Positions 35,290-45,154 are shown, counted from the first letter of the stretch. The stretch: 64,000 nucleotides of DNA from Umezawaea sp042738955 (GCF_042738955.1 NZ_JBHYHC010000027.1:1-64000); one strand, 5' to 3'. The notes: generated by a model not told the origin, from the sequence alone. Numbers and translations are program-made.

Positions 35290-37679
35290 GCGCTCCCCCC
35301 GTCGCAGGTGGCGAGGACCACGGGTGCGCCGTTGGCCGTGGAACCTCCGTTCGGGGCGAGGCAGAGGCCGGACTGGACACCGGTGACGGTGCCGTTCGAG
35401 TTGACGGTCCACTGCTGGTTCGCGCCACCCGTGCAGTCCCAGATGATCACCCTCGTGCCGGGCGCGGTGCTCTCGCCCTCCGCGTCCAGGCACTTGGTGT
35501 CGTACACCCGCAACTGCTTCGAGGACCCGAGGAACCACTGCTGGTTGGACCCGTTGTTGCAGTCCCACAGGGTCGTCTGCGTCCCGTTGGTCTGCGACGC
35601 GTTGGGCACGTCCAGGCAGCGGCCCGACGCGGTGTTGCGCAGCGGCGAGACCGTTCCGCCGCCACCGGAGCCGGGCAGCACGCTCAGGTTGTCGAACCGC
35701 GCGGTCTCGCCCTGGCTGATGCCGATGCCGACCTGGCCCGCCGCCAAGGTGGAGTCGGTCAGCGTCGCCACCACGGCCCCGTCCACCCGCGCGGTGATCG
35801 TGCTGCCCTCGAAGCCGAGCGCGAGGGTGTGCCAGCGGTTCGTGCCCAGCGCGGACGTCGTGCCACTGCGCAGGGTGGTGACCTGGCGGTTGGTGTCGTT
35901 GCGCAGGATCGACCACGCGCCGCTGTCGGCGACCCGGAAGTAGTACGCGTTCACCGCGCCCTGGTCGGTGGTCTTCTGCCCGCCGACCCGGCCGAGCAGC
36001 TCGACGTGCCCGGACTTCTCCAGCAGCACGTCGGCGGACACGGTGTAGTTGCTCCAGCCCACGTCACCCAGCAGCGCGTACGGCGCCGTCTCGGTCTTCC
36101 ACGGGATGGCCTTCTGCGGTGACGCCTGGCGGACGCACGTCCCCGACCGCCCGCTGCCGCACGAGGCCGTCTCGAACGCGCCCTCCATGTCCATCAGGTA
36201 CGCGGCCTCCTTGCCGGTGGCGTACCGCTCGAAGTCGTCGGCGTAGGGCAGGGCGAGCGACCCCGAGGACGGGCTGGTGGCGGTGCCCTTGCCCTGGCCC
36301 GAGGTGGTCGTGAGGCTGTAGAGGAAACCGGGCCGCACGCTCAGCGAGAACCGGCCACCGGAGGGCGTGATGTCGGCCGAGCGGACGAAGTGGCTGGACG
36401 TGCTGCCGGAGTTCAGGTCCGTCGACCACACCCGGACCGTGCCAGTGGACAAGCCGCCCGCGACGGTGAAGTCCATCGTCTGCGTGGCGGTCGCGTCCGC
36501 GGTCTCGACGATCGTGCTGTAGTCGGAACCGTTGGGGGACTTCAGCGTGACGTAGCTGCCGTTGGCGCGGTTGCCGCCGAGGTAGCCGCTGGAGGAGTCG
36601 AGGTACTTCCAGCCGGGGGCGGTGAACTGCGCGGTGTGGGCCAGCGCCCACACGTCCTTGCCCACCGCGTAGTGGCCGGACCACGGCTGGTTGGCCAGCA
36701 CCAGGCCCACGGTCGGCCACGGGATGTTCGGCGTGGTCGCGGCGACCAGGTCCCAGTTGAGGTACGCGGTCATCTTCCCGTCGAGGTAGACCCGGTTGAT
36801 GCCGCGCGCCAGCGGCTTCGCGCCGTCGTTGTAGTCCTGCGACCCGTTCTCGCTGGACCACAGCACCTTGCCCGAGGAGGAGACGTTCGACGGGACGGTG
36901 CACGAGGTCTGCGCGCTGAGGTAGCCGCACGTGTAGTGGGCGCTGAGCACGTCGACCGCGTTGCGGTAGGCGGTGTTGCCGGAGATCGGCCCCGCGGGAC
37001 CCCAGTCGCCCGGATACGAGTCGCCCGCGATGACCTTCACCGAGCTGTAGCCGTTGGCGTTGAGGGCGTTGCGGACGTCGACCACCCACTGCACGCTCCA
37101 CGCCTTCTCGTTCTGCGCTGCCGTCAGGTAGTCGATGGTCAGCCCGTGCTGCCGCGCGCACCCCAGCCAGCTCAGCAGGTAGTCGATCATGTCCTGGGAC
37201 AGGAAGCTGCCGCCGCCGATCCAGCCCGGCGCGCCCCAGGGCAGGCCGACGAGCTTGATGCCGGGGTTGCGGGCCTTGGCCTGCTCGGCGATCCACCACT
37301 CGTACCCGCGGTAGCAGTCGAGGTCACCGCGGAAGTGGGAGTGGCTCGGCTCCGCGCCGCTGGTCGAGTTGGTGTCGCCGCCGATCTCGACCTTGAGGAT
37401 TTGCAGCGTGGCCCCGTAGGAGGGCTTGAAGAGGTAGTCGAGGATCTGCCCGCGCTGCGGTTCGGGGTAGTCGATCAGCAGCCTGCTGTTGCCGCCACCG
37501 CCGCTGACCGCGCCGACCCCGTCGAAGGTGCGGCCTCCCGACGTCCCGTCGAGCGTGATCGAGGTGGCGGCCGCGGCGGGCTGCGCCACCGAGACCACGA
37601 CACCACCGGACACCAGGGCCAGTACCGCGATCACGACCGGAATTCGCCACGACCAACGCCGTCGACCTGTGAGCAGCAC
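35268..37679 (-). CDS. secreted GH59 galactosidase (galactosylceramidase family) with ricin-B CBM13
   Basis: An 803-aa extracellular glycosidase. A signal peptide (GRRRWSWRIPVVIAVLALVSG ... AQPAAAA) is followed by the GH59 barrel: DGVGAVSGGGGNSRLL, acid/base Glu in DYLTAAQNEKAW and nucleophile Glu in VLWSSENGSQDY. A beta-sandwich domain (about 500-670) follows. A C-terminal ricin-B lectin module carries three QxW-type repeats (SNQQWFLG, ANQQWTVN, SAQRWSRG). GH59 enzymes remove beta-galactosyl residues; in actinomycetes plant galactans are a likelier substrate than ceramides. GTG 37679 follows GGAGGAA. It is divergent from GH54 across a LacI-type operator region. Confidence 0.88.
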   Translation of the reverse strand: MLLTGRRRWSWRIPVVIAVLALVSGGVVVSVAQPAAAATSITLDGTSGGRTFDGVGAVSGGGGNSRLLIDYPEPQRGQILDYLFKPSYGATLQILKVEIGGDTNSTSGAEPSHSHFRGDLDCYRGYEWWIAEQAKARNPGIKLVGLPWGAPGWIGGGSFLSQDMIDYLLSWLGCARQHGLTIDYLTAAQNEKAWSVQWVVDVRNALNANGYSSVKVIAGDSYPGDWGPAGPISGNTAYRNAVDVLSAHYTCGYLSAQTSCTVPSNVSSSGKVLWSSENGSQDYNDGAKPLARGINRVYLDGKMTAYLNWDLVAATTPNIPWPTVGLVLANQPWSGHYAVGKDVWALAHTAQFTAPGWKYLDSSSGYLGGNRANGSYVTLKSPNGSDYSTIVETADATATQTMDFTVAGGLSTGTVRVWSTDLNSGSTSSHFVRSADITPSGGRFSLSVRPGFLYSLTTTSGQGKGTATSPSSGSLALPYADDFERYATGKEAAYLMDMEGAFETASCGSGRSGTCVRQASPQKAIPWKTETAPYALLGDVGWSNYTVSADVLLEKSGHVELLGRVGGQKTTDQGAVNAYYFRVADSGAWSILRNDTNRQVTTLRSGTTSALGTNRWHTLALGFEGSTITARVDGAVVATLTDSTLAAGQVGIGISQGETARFDNLSVLPGSGGGGTVSPLRNTASGRCLDVPNASQTNGTQTTLWDCNNGSNQQWFLGSSKQLRVYDTKCLDAEGESTAPGTRVIIWDCTGGANQQWTVNSNGTVTGVQSGLCLAPNGGSTANGAPVVLATCDGGSAQRWSRG

Positions 37680-37816
37680 GGTGCTTCCTCCTTCGCCTGG
37701 GCCACGTCGCCAAGAGCGCGGGAGCACGATGGGTCCTCTGTGGACGCCCGCCGTGCGCCGGTGGAGTGCCATGGTGGCAGCGCCGACTCGACCGGGTCAA
37801 CGATTTCGCAAGATCG

Positions 37817-37954
37817 ATGTTAGCGCTAAATATTTAGCTGAACGATCAGTTCACTCCATCATCACGGCAAATAAGCGGACGAATTCGGCAGAATTGCTCT
37901 ATTCAGTCCACCGGCCCCGACTAGCCGCGAGCTAGATTGTGATCGCTAACATTC
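37817..37954. promoter_or_regulatory. LacI-type operator pair between GH59 and GH54 genes
   Basis: ATGTTAGCGCTAAAT at 37817-37831 contains the perfect palindrome TTAGCGCTAA. TGATCGCTAACATT at 37941-37954 carries the same half-site CGCTAACAT on the plus strand. The CG-centred palindrome is the form favoured by LacI-family repressors of arabinosidase and cellulase genes in actinomycetes. The 334-bp divergent region around it (37680-38013) is AT-rich and otherwise without a gene. Confidence 0.6.
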
Positions 37955-38013
37955 GGCACGCCGCTGTCAGCGGCCCGCCCGGAAGCGCCTTTCGCCCGTC
38001 CGAGGAGATCGCA

Positions 38014-39477
38014 ATGAGGCTGTCATCCTTGATCCCGCCCGGCCGTCCGCGGCGCGTGGTCGTGTCCGTCCTGGCCGTGCTGCTCGTGACGGGGGTCGTC
38101 GGACCGCCCGCGGCGTCGGCGGCGACCGCTCCCCTGGTCGGCGTCGCCTCGGGGCGCTGCCTGCACGTGAAGGGCGACTCCGGCACGGCGGGGACCGCGC
38201 TGGAGATCGCGGACTGCACCGGCGGCAGCGCCCAGGCGTTCGAGTTCACCTCGGCGGGCGAGCTGCGGACGACGAGCGGCACCCGGTGCGTGGACGCCCA
38301 GAACGGCCAGACCTCGCCGGGCACGCCCGCGGTCATCTCGTCGTGCGACGGGCGCGCGACCCAGCAGTGGCGGCACAACAGCGACGGCTCGATCACCGGG
38401 TCCGGCTCGTGCCTGGACGTCAACGGCGCGGGTACGGCTAACGGCACCGCGGTCATCCTGTGGACCTGCCACGGCCGCGACAACCAGAAGTGGACCACCT
38501 CCGCGCCCCAGGCGAGCGGCCCGTGCGACCTCTACGCCTCGGGCGGCACGCCCTGCGTCGCCGCCCACAGCACGGTGCGCGCCCTCCTGCGCTCCTACGG
38601 CGGCTCCCTCTACCAGGTCAGGCGCGCGTCGGACAGCGCGACCAGGGACATCGGCGTGCTCACCACGGGCGGTGTCGCCAACGCCGCCGCGCAGGACTCG
38701 TTCTGCTCGGGCACCTCGTGCGTGATCACGGTGGTCTACGACCAGTCCGGCCGCGGCAACGACCTGTGGTACCAGGGGTCGAGCGTCGTGCCGGGGTCGA
38801 GCCAGAGCCGTCCGGCTACCGCGACCACGGAGTCGTTGACGGTCGGCGGCTCCAAGGCCTACTCGCTGTACATCAACGCAGGCAACAGCTATTGGCGCGA
38901 CGGGCACCTGACGGGCGTCCCCACCGGCAGCGCGCCCGAGGGCATGTACATGGTCACCAGCGGCACGCACGTCAACAGCGGCTGCTGCTTCGACTACGGC
39001 AACAGCGAGACCACCCGCAAGGCCGACGCCGCGGGCGCGATGGACGCGATCAACTTCGGCAAGCAGTGCTGGTTCGGCGGCTGCTCGGGGTCCGGCCCGT
39101 GGGTGCAGGCCGACCTGGAATGGGGCCTCTACCCCGGCGGCAGCCAGAGCTGGAACCCCAACCAGCGGGCGTTCACGAGCAAGTTCGTCACGGCGGTGCT
39201 CAAGAACAACGGCACCTCGCGGTTCGCGCTCAAGGGCAGCGACGCGCAGTCCGGCGGCCTGACCACGCTCTACGACGGCGCCCTGCCGAGCGGCTACAGC
39301 CCGATGCGCAAGCAGGGGGCGATCGTCCTCGGCAGCGGCGGCGACTGCTGCAAACCCGGCGGTGGCGCGAACCTCAGCGCGGGCACCTTCTACGAAGGGG
39401 CGGTGGTGTCGGGCTACCCCTCCGACGCGACCGAGAACGCCGTGCAGGCGAACGTCGTCGCCGCGGGCTACCGCTGA
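38014..39477 (+). CDS. secreted GH54 alpha-L-arabinofuranosidase with N-terminal ricin-B module
   Basis: A 487-aa extracellular enzyme that removes arabinofuranosyl side chains from arabinoxylan or arabinan. A signal peptide (RRVVVSVLAVLLVTGVVG...AASA) is followed by a ricin-B module (about 45-170, ending NQKWTTS). The GH54 catalytic domain is CDLYASGGTPCVAAHSTVRAL with the family Cys pairs, nucleophile Glu in ADLEWGLYPGG, and acid/base Asp in VLGSGGDCCKPG before GTFYEGAVVSGYPSD. In fungal GH54 enzymes the binding module is C-terminal; here a lectin module sits at the N-terminus. ATG 38014 follows GAGGAG. Confidence 0.9.
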   Translation: MRLSSLIPPGRPRRVVVSVLAVLLVTGVVGPPAASAATAPLVGVASGRCLHVKGDSGTAGTALEIADCTGGSAQAFEFTSAGELRTTSGTRCVDAQNGQTSPGTPAVISSCDGRATQQWRHNSDGSITGSGSCLDVNGAGTANGTAVILWTCHGRDNQKWTTSAPQASGPCDLYASGGTPCVAAHSTVRALLRSYGGSLYQVRRASDSATRDIGVLTTGGVANAAAQDSFCSGTSCVITVVYDQSGRGNDLWYQGSSVVPGSSQSRPATATTESLTVGGSKAYSLYINAGNSYWRDGHLTGVPTGSAPEGMYMVTSGTHVNSGCCFDYGNSETTRKADAAGAMDAINFGKQCWFGGCSGSGPWVQADLEWGLYPGGSQSWNPNQRAFTSKFVTAVLKNNGTSRFALKGSDAQSGGLTTLYDGALPSGYSPMRKQGAIVLGSGGDCCKPGGGANLSAGTFYEGAVVSGYPSDATENAVQANVVAAGYR

Positions 39478-39544
39478 CCGCCTCCCGACTCCCACCCCTG
39501 CCACCTCGGGCCCCGTGCGGCCCTGATGTCGAAGGAGAACCACC

Positions 39545-41047
39545 ATGACACCGTTGGGCCAAGCCCGGCCGACCGCACCACCCCGCCGCGGGGGTCGCGG
39601 CCGATGGGGTCGAGCGCTGACCGCCCTGCTCGCGACCGTACTGGCGACGGGCTCGGCGGTCGCGCTCGACACCGGCTCGGCGTCGGCGGCCACCGTCGAC
39701 ACCAGCGCGTGGTACGTGCTGGTGAACCGCAACAGCGGCAAGGCGATGGACGTCGCGGGCACCTCCACCGCCGACGGCGCGGCCGTCCAGCAGTGGGCTC
39801 GGCACGACCTCGGCAACCAGCAGTGGCAGTTCGTGGACTCCGGCAGCGGCTACTACAAGCTCAAGTCGAAGAACTCCGGCAAGGTCCTCGACATCGACAG
39901 CAAGTCCACGGCCGACGGCGCGAAGGTCCAGCAGTGGACGGACCTCAACGGCACCAACCAGCAGTTCAGCCTCGTGGACACCGACAGCGGCTACGTCAAG
40001 CTGATCAACCGCAACAGCGGCAAGGCGGTGGAGGTGACCGGCGCGTCGACCGCGGACGGCGCGGCCGTCGTCCAGTACGGCGACGCGAACGGGTCCAACC
40101 AGCAGTGGCAGCTCGTCAAGCTGGACGCCCCGAGCGGCTCGTGCTCCCTCCCGTCCAGCTACCGCTGGTCGTCGACGGGGTCGCTGGCCAGTCCGAAGAA
40201 CGGCTGGCTGTCGCTCAAGGACTTCACCAGCGTCGTCTACAACGGCAAGCACCTCGTCTACGGGTCGAACGTCAACTCGTCGGCGTCGTACGGCTCGATG
40301 AACTTCGGCACGTTCACCAACTGGTCGGACATGGCCTCGGCGAGCCAGAACGGGATGAACTCCGGCACCGTCGCGCCCACGCTGTTCTACTTCGCGCCGA
40401 AGAACGTGTGGATCCTCGCCTACCAGTGGGGCGGGACCGCGTTCAGCTACCGGACGTCGAGCGACCCGACCAACGCGAACGGGTGGTCGGCGCAGCAGAC
40501 CCTGTTCACCGGCAGCATCCCCAACTCCAGCACCGGACCCATCGACCAGACGTTGATCGCGGACGGCTCGAACATGTACCTGTTCTTCGCGGGTGACAAC
40601 GGCAAGATCTACCGCGCCAGCATGCCCATCGGGAACTTCCCCGGCAGCTTCGGCTCGTCGTACACGCAGATCATGAGCGACACGACCGCCAACCTGTTCG
40701 AGGCGGTGGAGGTCTACAAGGTCAAGGACCAGAACCAGTACCTCATGATCGTCGAGGCGATGGGGAGCAACGGGCGTTACTTCCGCTCGTTCACGTCCAG
40801 CAGCCTGAGCGGGTCGTGGACGCCGCAGGCCGCCAGCGAGAGCAACCCGTTCGCGGGCAGGGCCAACAGCGGTGCGAGCTGGACCAACGACATCAGCCAC
40901 GGCGACCTGGTCCGCAGCAACCCCGACCAGACCAAGACCATCGACCCCTGCAACCTCCAGTTCCTCTACCAGGGCAAGGACCCGAGCGCGGGCGGCGACT
41001 ACAACCGCCTGCCCTGGCGGCCGGGTGTGCTGACGCTGCAACGCTGA
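39545..41047 (+). CDS. secreted GH62 alpha-L-arabinofuranosidase with N-terminal ricin-B module
   Basis: A 500-aa extracellular arabinofuranosidase. The signal peptide (RWGRALTALLATVLATGSAVAL...SASA) is followed by a ricin-B domain with three repeats (GNQQWQF, TNQQFSL, SNQQWQL; residues about 50-195). The five-bladed GH62 propeller comes next: YRWSSTGSLASPKNGWLSLKDFTSVVYNGKHLVYGS, APKNVWILAYQWG, GPIDQTLIADGSNMYLFFAGDNGKIYRA. It lies 67 bp after the GH54 gene with AAGGAGA before ATG 39545, so both are probably one transcript under the LacI-type operator. The two arabinosidase families complement each other on xylan and arabinan. Confidence 0.92.
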   Translation: MTPLGQARPTAPPRRGGRGRWGRALTALLATVLATGSAVALDTGSASAATVDTSAWYVLVNRNSGKAMDVAGTSTADGAAVQQWARHDLGNQQWQFVDSGSGYYKLKSKNSGKVLDIDSKSTADGAKVQQWTDLNGTNQQFSLVDTDSGYVKLINRNSGKAVEVTGASTADGAAVVQYGDANGSNQQWQLVKLDAPSGSCSLPSSYRWSSTGSLASPKNGWLSLKDFTSVVYNGKHLVYGSNVNSSASYGSMNFGTFTNWSDMASASQNGMNSGTVAPTLFYFAPKNVWILAYQWGGTAFSYRTSSDPTNANGWSAQQTLFTGSIPNSSTGPIDQTLIADGSNMYLFFAGDNGKIYRASMPIGNFPGSFGSSYTQIMSDTTANLFEAVEVYKVKDQNQYLMIVEAMGSNGRYFRSFTSSSLSGSWTPQAASESNPFAGRANSGASWTNDISHGDLVRSNPDQTKTIDPCNLQFLYQGKDPSAGGDYNRLPWRPGVLTLQR

Positions 41048-41060
41048 CGCCTGCCGGCGG

Positions 41061-41091
41061 GCCCGCCCCGAGCGGATCGCTCGGGGTGGGC
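41061..41091 (+). terminator. terminator after GH54-GH62 operon
   Basis: A 14-bp GC stem (41061-41074 with 41078-41091, one G-T pair) and a 3-nt loop, followed by CTTGT, 14 bp after the GH62 stop. Confidence 0.75.
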
Positions 41092-41113
41092 TTGTCGGGC
41101 GTCGCATTCCGCG

Positions 41114-41935
41114 ATGCGCCCACCACGGCCCTTCGCCTACTCTCGCAGCGTGTTCGCACTCGAGAGCGGTTCCGGCACCCCCGTGGTGCTCCTGCACGGA
41201 TTCGGCCTTGACCATCGAAGCCTGCTCCCGCTGGAGCCGACGTTCGAGCGCTCGGGGGGCTGGCGGCGGATCTACCTCGACCTCCCCGGCGCGACCGGGT
41301 CACCGGCAGGCTCGGTGAGCAGTTCGCAGGAGGTCGCGGACGCGGTGGTCGAGGAGGTCCTGGCGCGCGTCGGCGACGAGCCGTTCGCCGTGCTGGGCAG
41401 CTCGTTCGGCGGGATGATCGCCCGCCACGTCGCCCACGAACTGCGCTCGCGGGTCCTCGGGCTCGCCACCCTGGCAGGCGTCTTCATCGCCCAGCACGAC
41501 CGGCGGACCGTGCCGCCGAGAACGGTGCTGAGGCAGGACCCCGCTGTCGAGCCACTCCTCGGGGCTGCGCTCGACCAGTACCGGGAGGTCGCCGTGGTGG
41601 AGTCGCCGGACGACGCGCGAGCGTTCGCCCAGTACCTCCTGCCGGGCCTCGACGGCGCGGACCAGACCGCCCTGGACCGCATCACGAAGAACTACTCCCT
41701 CGACCACGAGCCCGAGGACAAGCACCCCGACCCCTTCGTGCGGCCGACCCAGCACATCACCGCCAGGCAGGACGACGTCGTCGGCCACTCCGACGCCTGG
41801 AACCGCATCGACCACTACCCGCGAGCGTCGTTCGCCTCCCTCGACGCGGCAGGCCACAACGTCCTCTTCGAACAGCCGGACCTGTGCTCGGCACTCGTCC
41901 TCGACTGGCTGGCGAGGATCCGGCAGGGCGACTAG
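41114..41935 (+). CDS. alpha/beta hydrolase
   Basis: A cytoplasmic hydrolase of up to 273 aa. Motifs: oxyanion HG in VVLLHGFGLDH, nucleophile elbow VLGSSFGGMIARH, acid in ITARQDDVVGHSDA, and catalytic His in DAAGHNVLFEQPD. The start is uncertain. ATG 41114 gives 273 aa; GTG 41150 starts directly at the conserved VFALESGSG and has a TACTCT -10-like box seven bases upstream, consistent with a leaderless mRNA. Substrate unknown. Flanked by terminators on both sides, it is a single-gene unit. Confidence 0.83.
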   Translation: MRPPRPFAYSRSVFALESGSGTPVVLLHGFGLDHRSLLPLEPTFERSGGWRRIYLDLPGATGSPAGSVSSSQEVADAVVEEVLARVGDEPFAVLGSSFGGMIARHVAHELRSRVLGLATLAGVFIAQHDRRTVPPRTVLRQDPAVEPLLGAALDQYREVAVVESPDDARAFAQYLLPGLDGADQTALDRITKNYSLDHEPEDKHPDPFVRPTQHITARQDDVVGHSDAWNRIDHYPRASFASLDAAGHNVLFEQPDLCSALVLDWLARIRQGD

Positions 41936-41971
41936 CACCCGGCACGCCGCACGGGTGGACGTGCCGGGTGC
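41935..41971. terminator. bidirectional terminator between convergent genes
   Basis: A perfect 12-bp stem (41935-41946 with 41960-41971) and a 13-nt loop, starting at the stop codon of the hydrolase and ending 7 bp before the stop of the DUF4132 gene. Confidence 0.7.
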
Positions 41972-41977
41972 CACGGG

Positions 41978-44900
41978 TCAGCTCGTCAACGTGGCCAGTT
42001 CGGCCAGCACCTCCGACGCCGTGACGGGACTCAGGTCGGCGAACGTGCCCCCGCTTCCGAGCAGGCGGACCTCGCGCAGCTGTTGCGGCCCGGACTCGTG
42101 CGGTTCGCCGACCACCAGGCCCGGATCCAGGGTCGCCTCGATCGCGCCGCCGTCGGGCAGCGGGCGGAGGATCTCGTTCTCGATGCCCGCGTCCATCGGC
42201 GAGCCGCGTTCCCACTCGCCCTTGGTCAACCGCAGCAGCCTGCCCACCTCCACGTAGACGCCGTCGACCCGGTGCAACTCCCGCGACGACAGCTCGGCCT
42301 CGGTGAACCGGAACACCGGTCGTTGCAGCTGCGCGAACGGCTGGAGGATCTCGTAGTCGGCGAACAGCTCGCCCCACGCCGCCAGGGACTCGCCCAGGTG
42401 CACCGGATGCGCCACCCCGACCAAGGCGTTGTCCGGCAGGACGAAAGTGTCGTCGTGGGCGTCCGCGAAGCTGTCGTCCTCGGCCACCCGGAACGAACTT
42501 CCGGCATCGGTGACCCACACCAGCCGCCGGACCAGGTGGCGCAGCAACGGGTGCTCGACCAGCAGCGCCCGGAACTCCGCGGCGGGCCACCGGCGTTCCC
42601 GGACCATCGACCGTTCCAACCGGACGACCTGGTCGCCCGCGATCGTCCGCACGTCCTTCTTCACCTGCCCGAACCGCTTGTGCTCCTCAACGGCCCCCTC
42701 ACCGTCCTTCGCCCCCGGCTTCGGCAGGTCCTTGAGCCGACGCCCCGACTCGTCCAGCACGAACGGCTTGAGCTGCTCGTCGAACCCGATCGTGAACTGC
42801 CGCGTCCCGTAGTCGACGGTCATCCGCGAGGCGTCGTCCAGACCGAAGTGGGGCACCAGCCGGTCGCCCAACTGCTCGGCGGTCAGCCCCATCCCCTCCG
42901 CGACCTCTTCGATCTTCTCCTGCGCCCGGTACTTGATCCCGGCGAACTTGACCCGTTGCGCGATGCTGTTCAACGCCCCCAACGCCGTGTCCGTGCCGAT
43001 CGCCGCCAGCACGTCCAACCCGACCACCGCCCGCGCGTGCTGGGACTCCCCCGGCCACGCGCGGATGAACGGCTCCAACGCTCGCGCAGTCCCGTCGTCG
43101 CCCAGCAGGCCGAGCGACGGCAGCACCCACCCGTCCTTGGACGGCATCCCGTTGGTGCGCCACACCTCGAACAACTCCCACGCGAACCGGGCGAGCGACG
43201 CCGGGTCGCACGCCGCGCGCACGGCCCCCAGTCCGGGGTGCTCCTCCTCCAGGGTGCTCAACGCCAGCAGCACCAGCAGGTTGCCGACGGCGTCGGCGGA
43301 CAAGGCCTGGTCCGTCCCGCTCACCAGCACCGGGGGCAGCACGATCGGGTCGAGCCACTCGCCGATCTTCGGGGCCACCACCGACGGCACGGTCGCCAGC
43401 GCGACCTCGACAGCCTTCTCCGCCTCGGGCCCGTACTCGCGCGCCGCGACCGCGGCCTGCTCCGGGATCACCCGCAGCGCCGCCTCCGCGGCCTGCCGCG
43501 CCGCGCCCGGCTTGCCCACCGCGTCGGGCACCAGGAACCGGGCCGCGTGCTCGGCGTGCCGCCGCAGCCACTCCGGGGCGAACTCCTGGGCCGTCTTGAG
43601 CTTCACCAGCCACCTCGCGACCAGCTTCGCCGTCTTCAGCGACACCACCGGCGCCACCAGGACGTCCTTGTCCTCCCGCGTCAGCGCCGCGAGGGCCAGC
43701 GCGCTCGGGATGGCGTCGACCCCGAAGCGGGCCAGGAGCCGCTTGCCGTGGGCCGGACCGAGGGAGAGGGCGACGACGTCCCACCCCGCCACCAGGGGGC
43801 GCAGTTCCTCGACCGGACCGCGGAGGAACAGGTCGACCTGCTGAACGCTGTAGAGCGTCCCGGCCCGGTACTGCTCGAGGTGCCCGGACCAGTCGACGTC
43901 CTGGCGGTACCTGTCTACCCCGCCCGAGTACTCCTCCCGCTCACCGGGTTCCCACTCCACCGCCTGGTGGTCGACCGCCTTGAGCCCCTTCACCACCACC
44001 GGCTCCACGCGCACGACCTCCGTCACCCACGGCGGGTCCACGAGCACGGCGGGCAGTGCCTCCGCGGGCGCCACGGCGAGGGCCGCCGCGCGCACGGCCT
44101 CGGCCGCCTCCCGCGCGGCGTCGGGCAGGTCGTCGAGGTCGGCCAGGTCCGGATGGCTCTTGAGGTGCCGTTCCAGCAGCCGCCTCACCAGGGGGTCGCC
44201 GGACGCGGCGAACCGGTGCAGCGCCACGACGGGCTCCCGGCGGGACAGGTCGACCAGGGTGGGCAGCACCCGCTTGGCCTTCAGTCGGGTCAGCAGCGCG
44301 TCGAACGTCCCGGCCGTCGGGAACTCGGCCATCGCCTCCAGCACCATGTCCCGGACATCGCCGTCCAGTTCCGGGCTCGGGTCCAGGAGCACCGCGAGAG
44401 CGGGCATGGCGTCGGGGCCGATCCCGTCCACCAGGGTGTACAGGCCGTCCTTGCCGTGCCTCAGGTACCGCCCCACGGCTCGGGCGGTCAGGGCCCGCTC
44501 CAGCCTGTCGACGGTGTCGACCGAGTACGTCAGCAGCGCGAACGCTCGCACCCGGTCGTACCCACTGGCGTTGGACCGCTCGACCTCGTCGAACGCCTCG
44601 TCGACCCAGTCCCGCCGGTGCGGGAAGAGGTAGGCCGCGGACACCATCGAGCCCAGGTCGGTGCGGTCGGCGGCCACGGCCTCCTCGGCCGCCCGGTGCT
44701 CCGCGTCGGACGCCCGCGCCAGCAACGTCCGCACGCGCCGCGCCGTCCGCACCCCGGACCCGACCGGCACCGGAACGGAAACCCGCCTCAACTGGGTCCG
44801 GTAGGTCTCGGCGCGGCGCACCTCGACGGCGGCCCGCGCGGCGAACGCCACCCCGTGCTCCACCACCATCGCGTCGGCGGCCCACGACTCGGACCCCTGC

Positions 44901-45154
44901 AACACCGCCACCACCGCCGCGCCCAACGGCGTCACCTCACCGGCCAACTGCGCCCGTGCCGCGGCGACCAACACTTGATCACTGGACGGCTCGCTCAACA
45001 CCGCCTCCACGGCGGCCACGTCCCCGGCCAGCACCGACCGCGCCCTCTCCAGCGCACCGACATCGACCTCGACGTCATCCCGCACCCCGCCACCACGCCG
45101 CACGTGAACGTGCGGCACCCACTTAGCGGGAAAGCCCGATCTGGACGTGCTCAC
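41978..45154 (-). CDS. DUF4132 (MolR-like) protein
   Basis: A 1058-aa soluble protein. Most of its length is alpha-helical and HEAT-like (repeats such as RRLLERHLKSHPDLADLDDLPDAAREAAEAV). It ends in the DUF4132 region (about 790-1000): MTVDYGTRQFTIGFDEQLKPFVLDESGRRLKDLPKPG, then RTIAGDQVVRLERSMVRERRW and GVYVEVGRLLRL. DUF4132 proteins were linked to MolR of E. coli and have no established biochemical role. GTG 45154 (VSTSRSGFPAKW) follows GAGGAAGGGG; an ATG further upstream is possible but has no ribosome site. No MoxR or VWA partner is in the window. Confidence 0.8.
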   Translation of the reverse strand: MSTSRSGFPAKWVPHVHVRRGGGVRDDVEVDVGALERARSVLAGDVAAVEAVLSEPSSDQVLVAAARAQLAGEVTPLGAAVVAVLQGSESWAADAMVVEHGVAFAARAAVEVRRAETYRTQLRRVSVPVPVGSGVRTARRVRTLLARASDAEHRAAEEAVAADRTDLGSMVSAAYLFPHRRDWVDEAFDEVERSNASGYDRVRAFALLTYSVDTVDRLERALTARAVGRYLRHGKDGLYTLVDGIGPDAMPALAVLLDPSPELDGDVRDMVLEAMAEFPTAGTFDALLTRLKAKRVLPTLVDLSRREPVVALHRFAASGDPLVRRLLERHLKSHPDLADLDDLPDAAREAAEAVRAAALAVAPAEALPAVLVDPPWVTEVVRVEPVVVKGLKAVDHQAVEWEPGEREEYSGGVDRYRQDVDWSGHLEQYRAGTLYSVQQVDLFLRGPVEELRPLVAGWDVVALSLGPAHGKRLLARFGVDAIPSALALAALTREDKDVLVAPVVSLKTAKLVARWLVKLKTAQEFAPEWLRRHAEHAARFLVPDAVGKPGAARQAAEAALRVIPEQAAVAAREYGPEAEKAVEVALATVPSVVAPKIGEWLDPIVLPPVLVSGTDQALSADAVGNLLVLLALSTLEEEHPGLGAVRAACDPASLARFAWELFEVWRTNGMPSKDGWVLPSLGLLGDDGTARALEPFIRAWPGESQHARAVVGLDVLAAIGTDTALGALNSIAQRVKFAGIKYRAQEKIEEVAEGMGLTAEQLGDRLVPHFGLDDASRMTVDYGTRQFTIGFDEQLKPFVLDESGRRLKDLPKPGAKDGEGAVEEHKRFGQVKKDVRTIAGDQVVRLERSMVRERRWPAAEFRALLVEHPLLRHLVRRLVWVTDAGSSFRVAEDDSFADAHDDTFVLPDNALVGVAHPVHLGESLAAWGELFADYEILQPFAQLQRPVFRFTEAELSSRELHRVDGVYVEVGRLLRLTKGEWERGSPMDAGIENEILRPLPDGGAIEATLDPGLVVGEPHESGPQQLREVRLLGSGGTFADLSPVTASEVLAELATLTS

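Noticed and set aside
36950..38020. Possible CRISPR or tandem repeat near the AT-rich GH59/GH54 spacer
   Set aside because: No regularly spaced repeats are visible; only operator-like palindromes.
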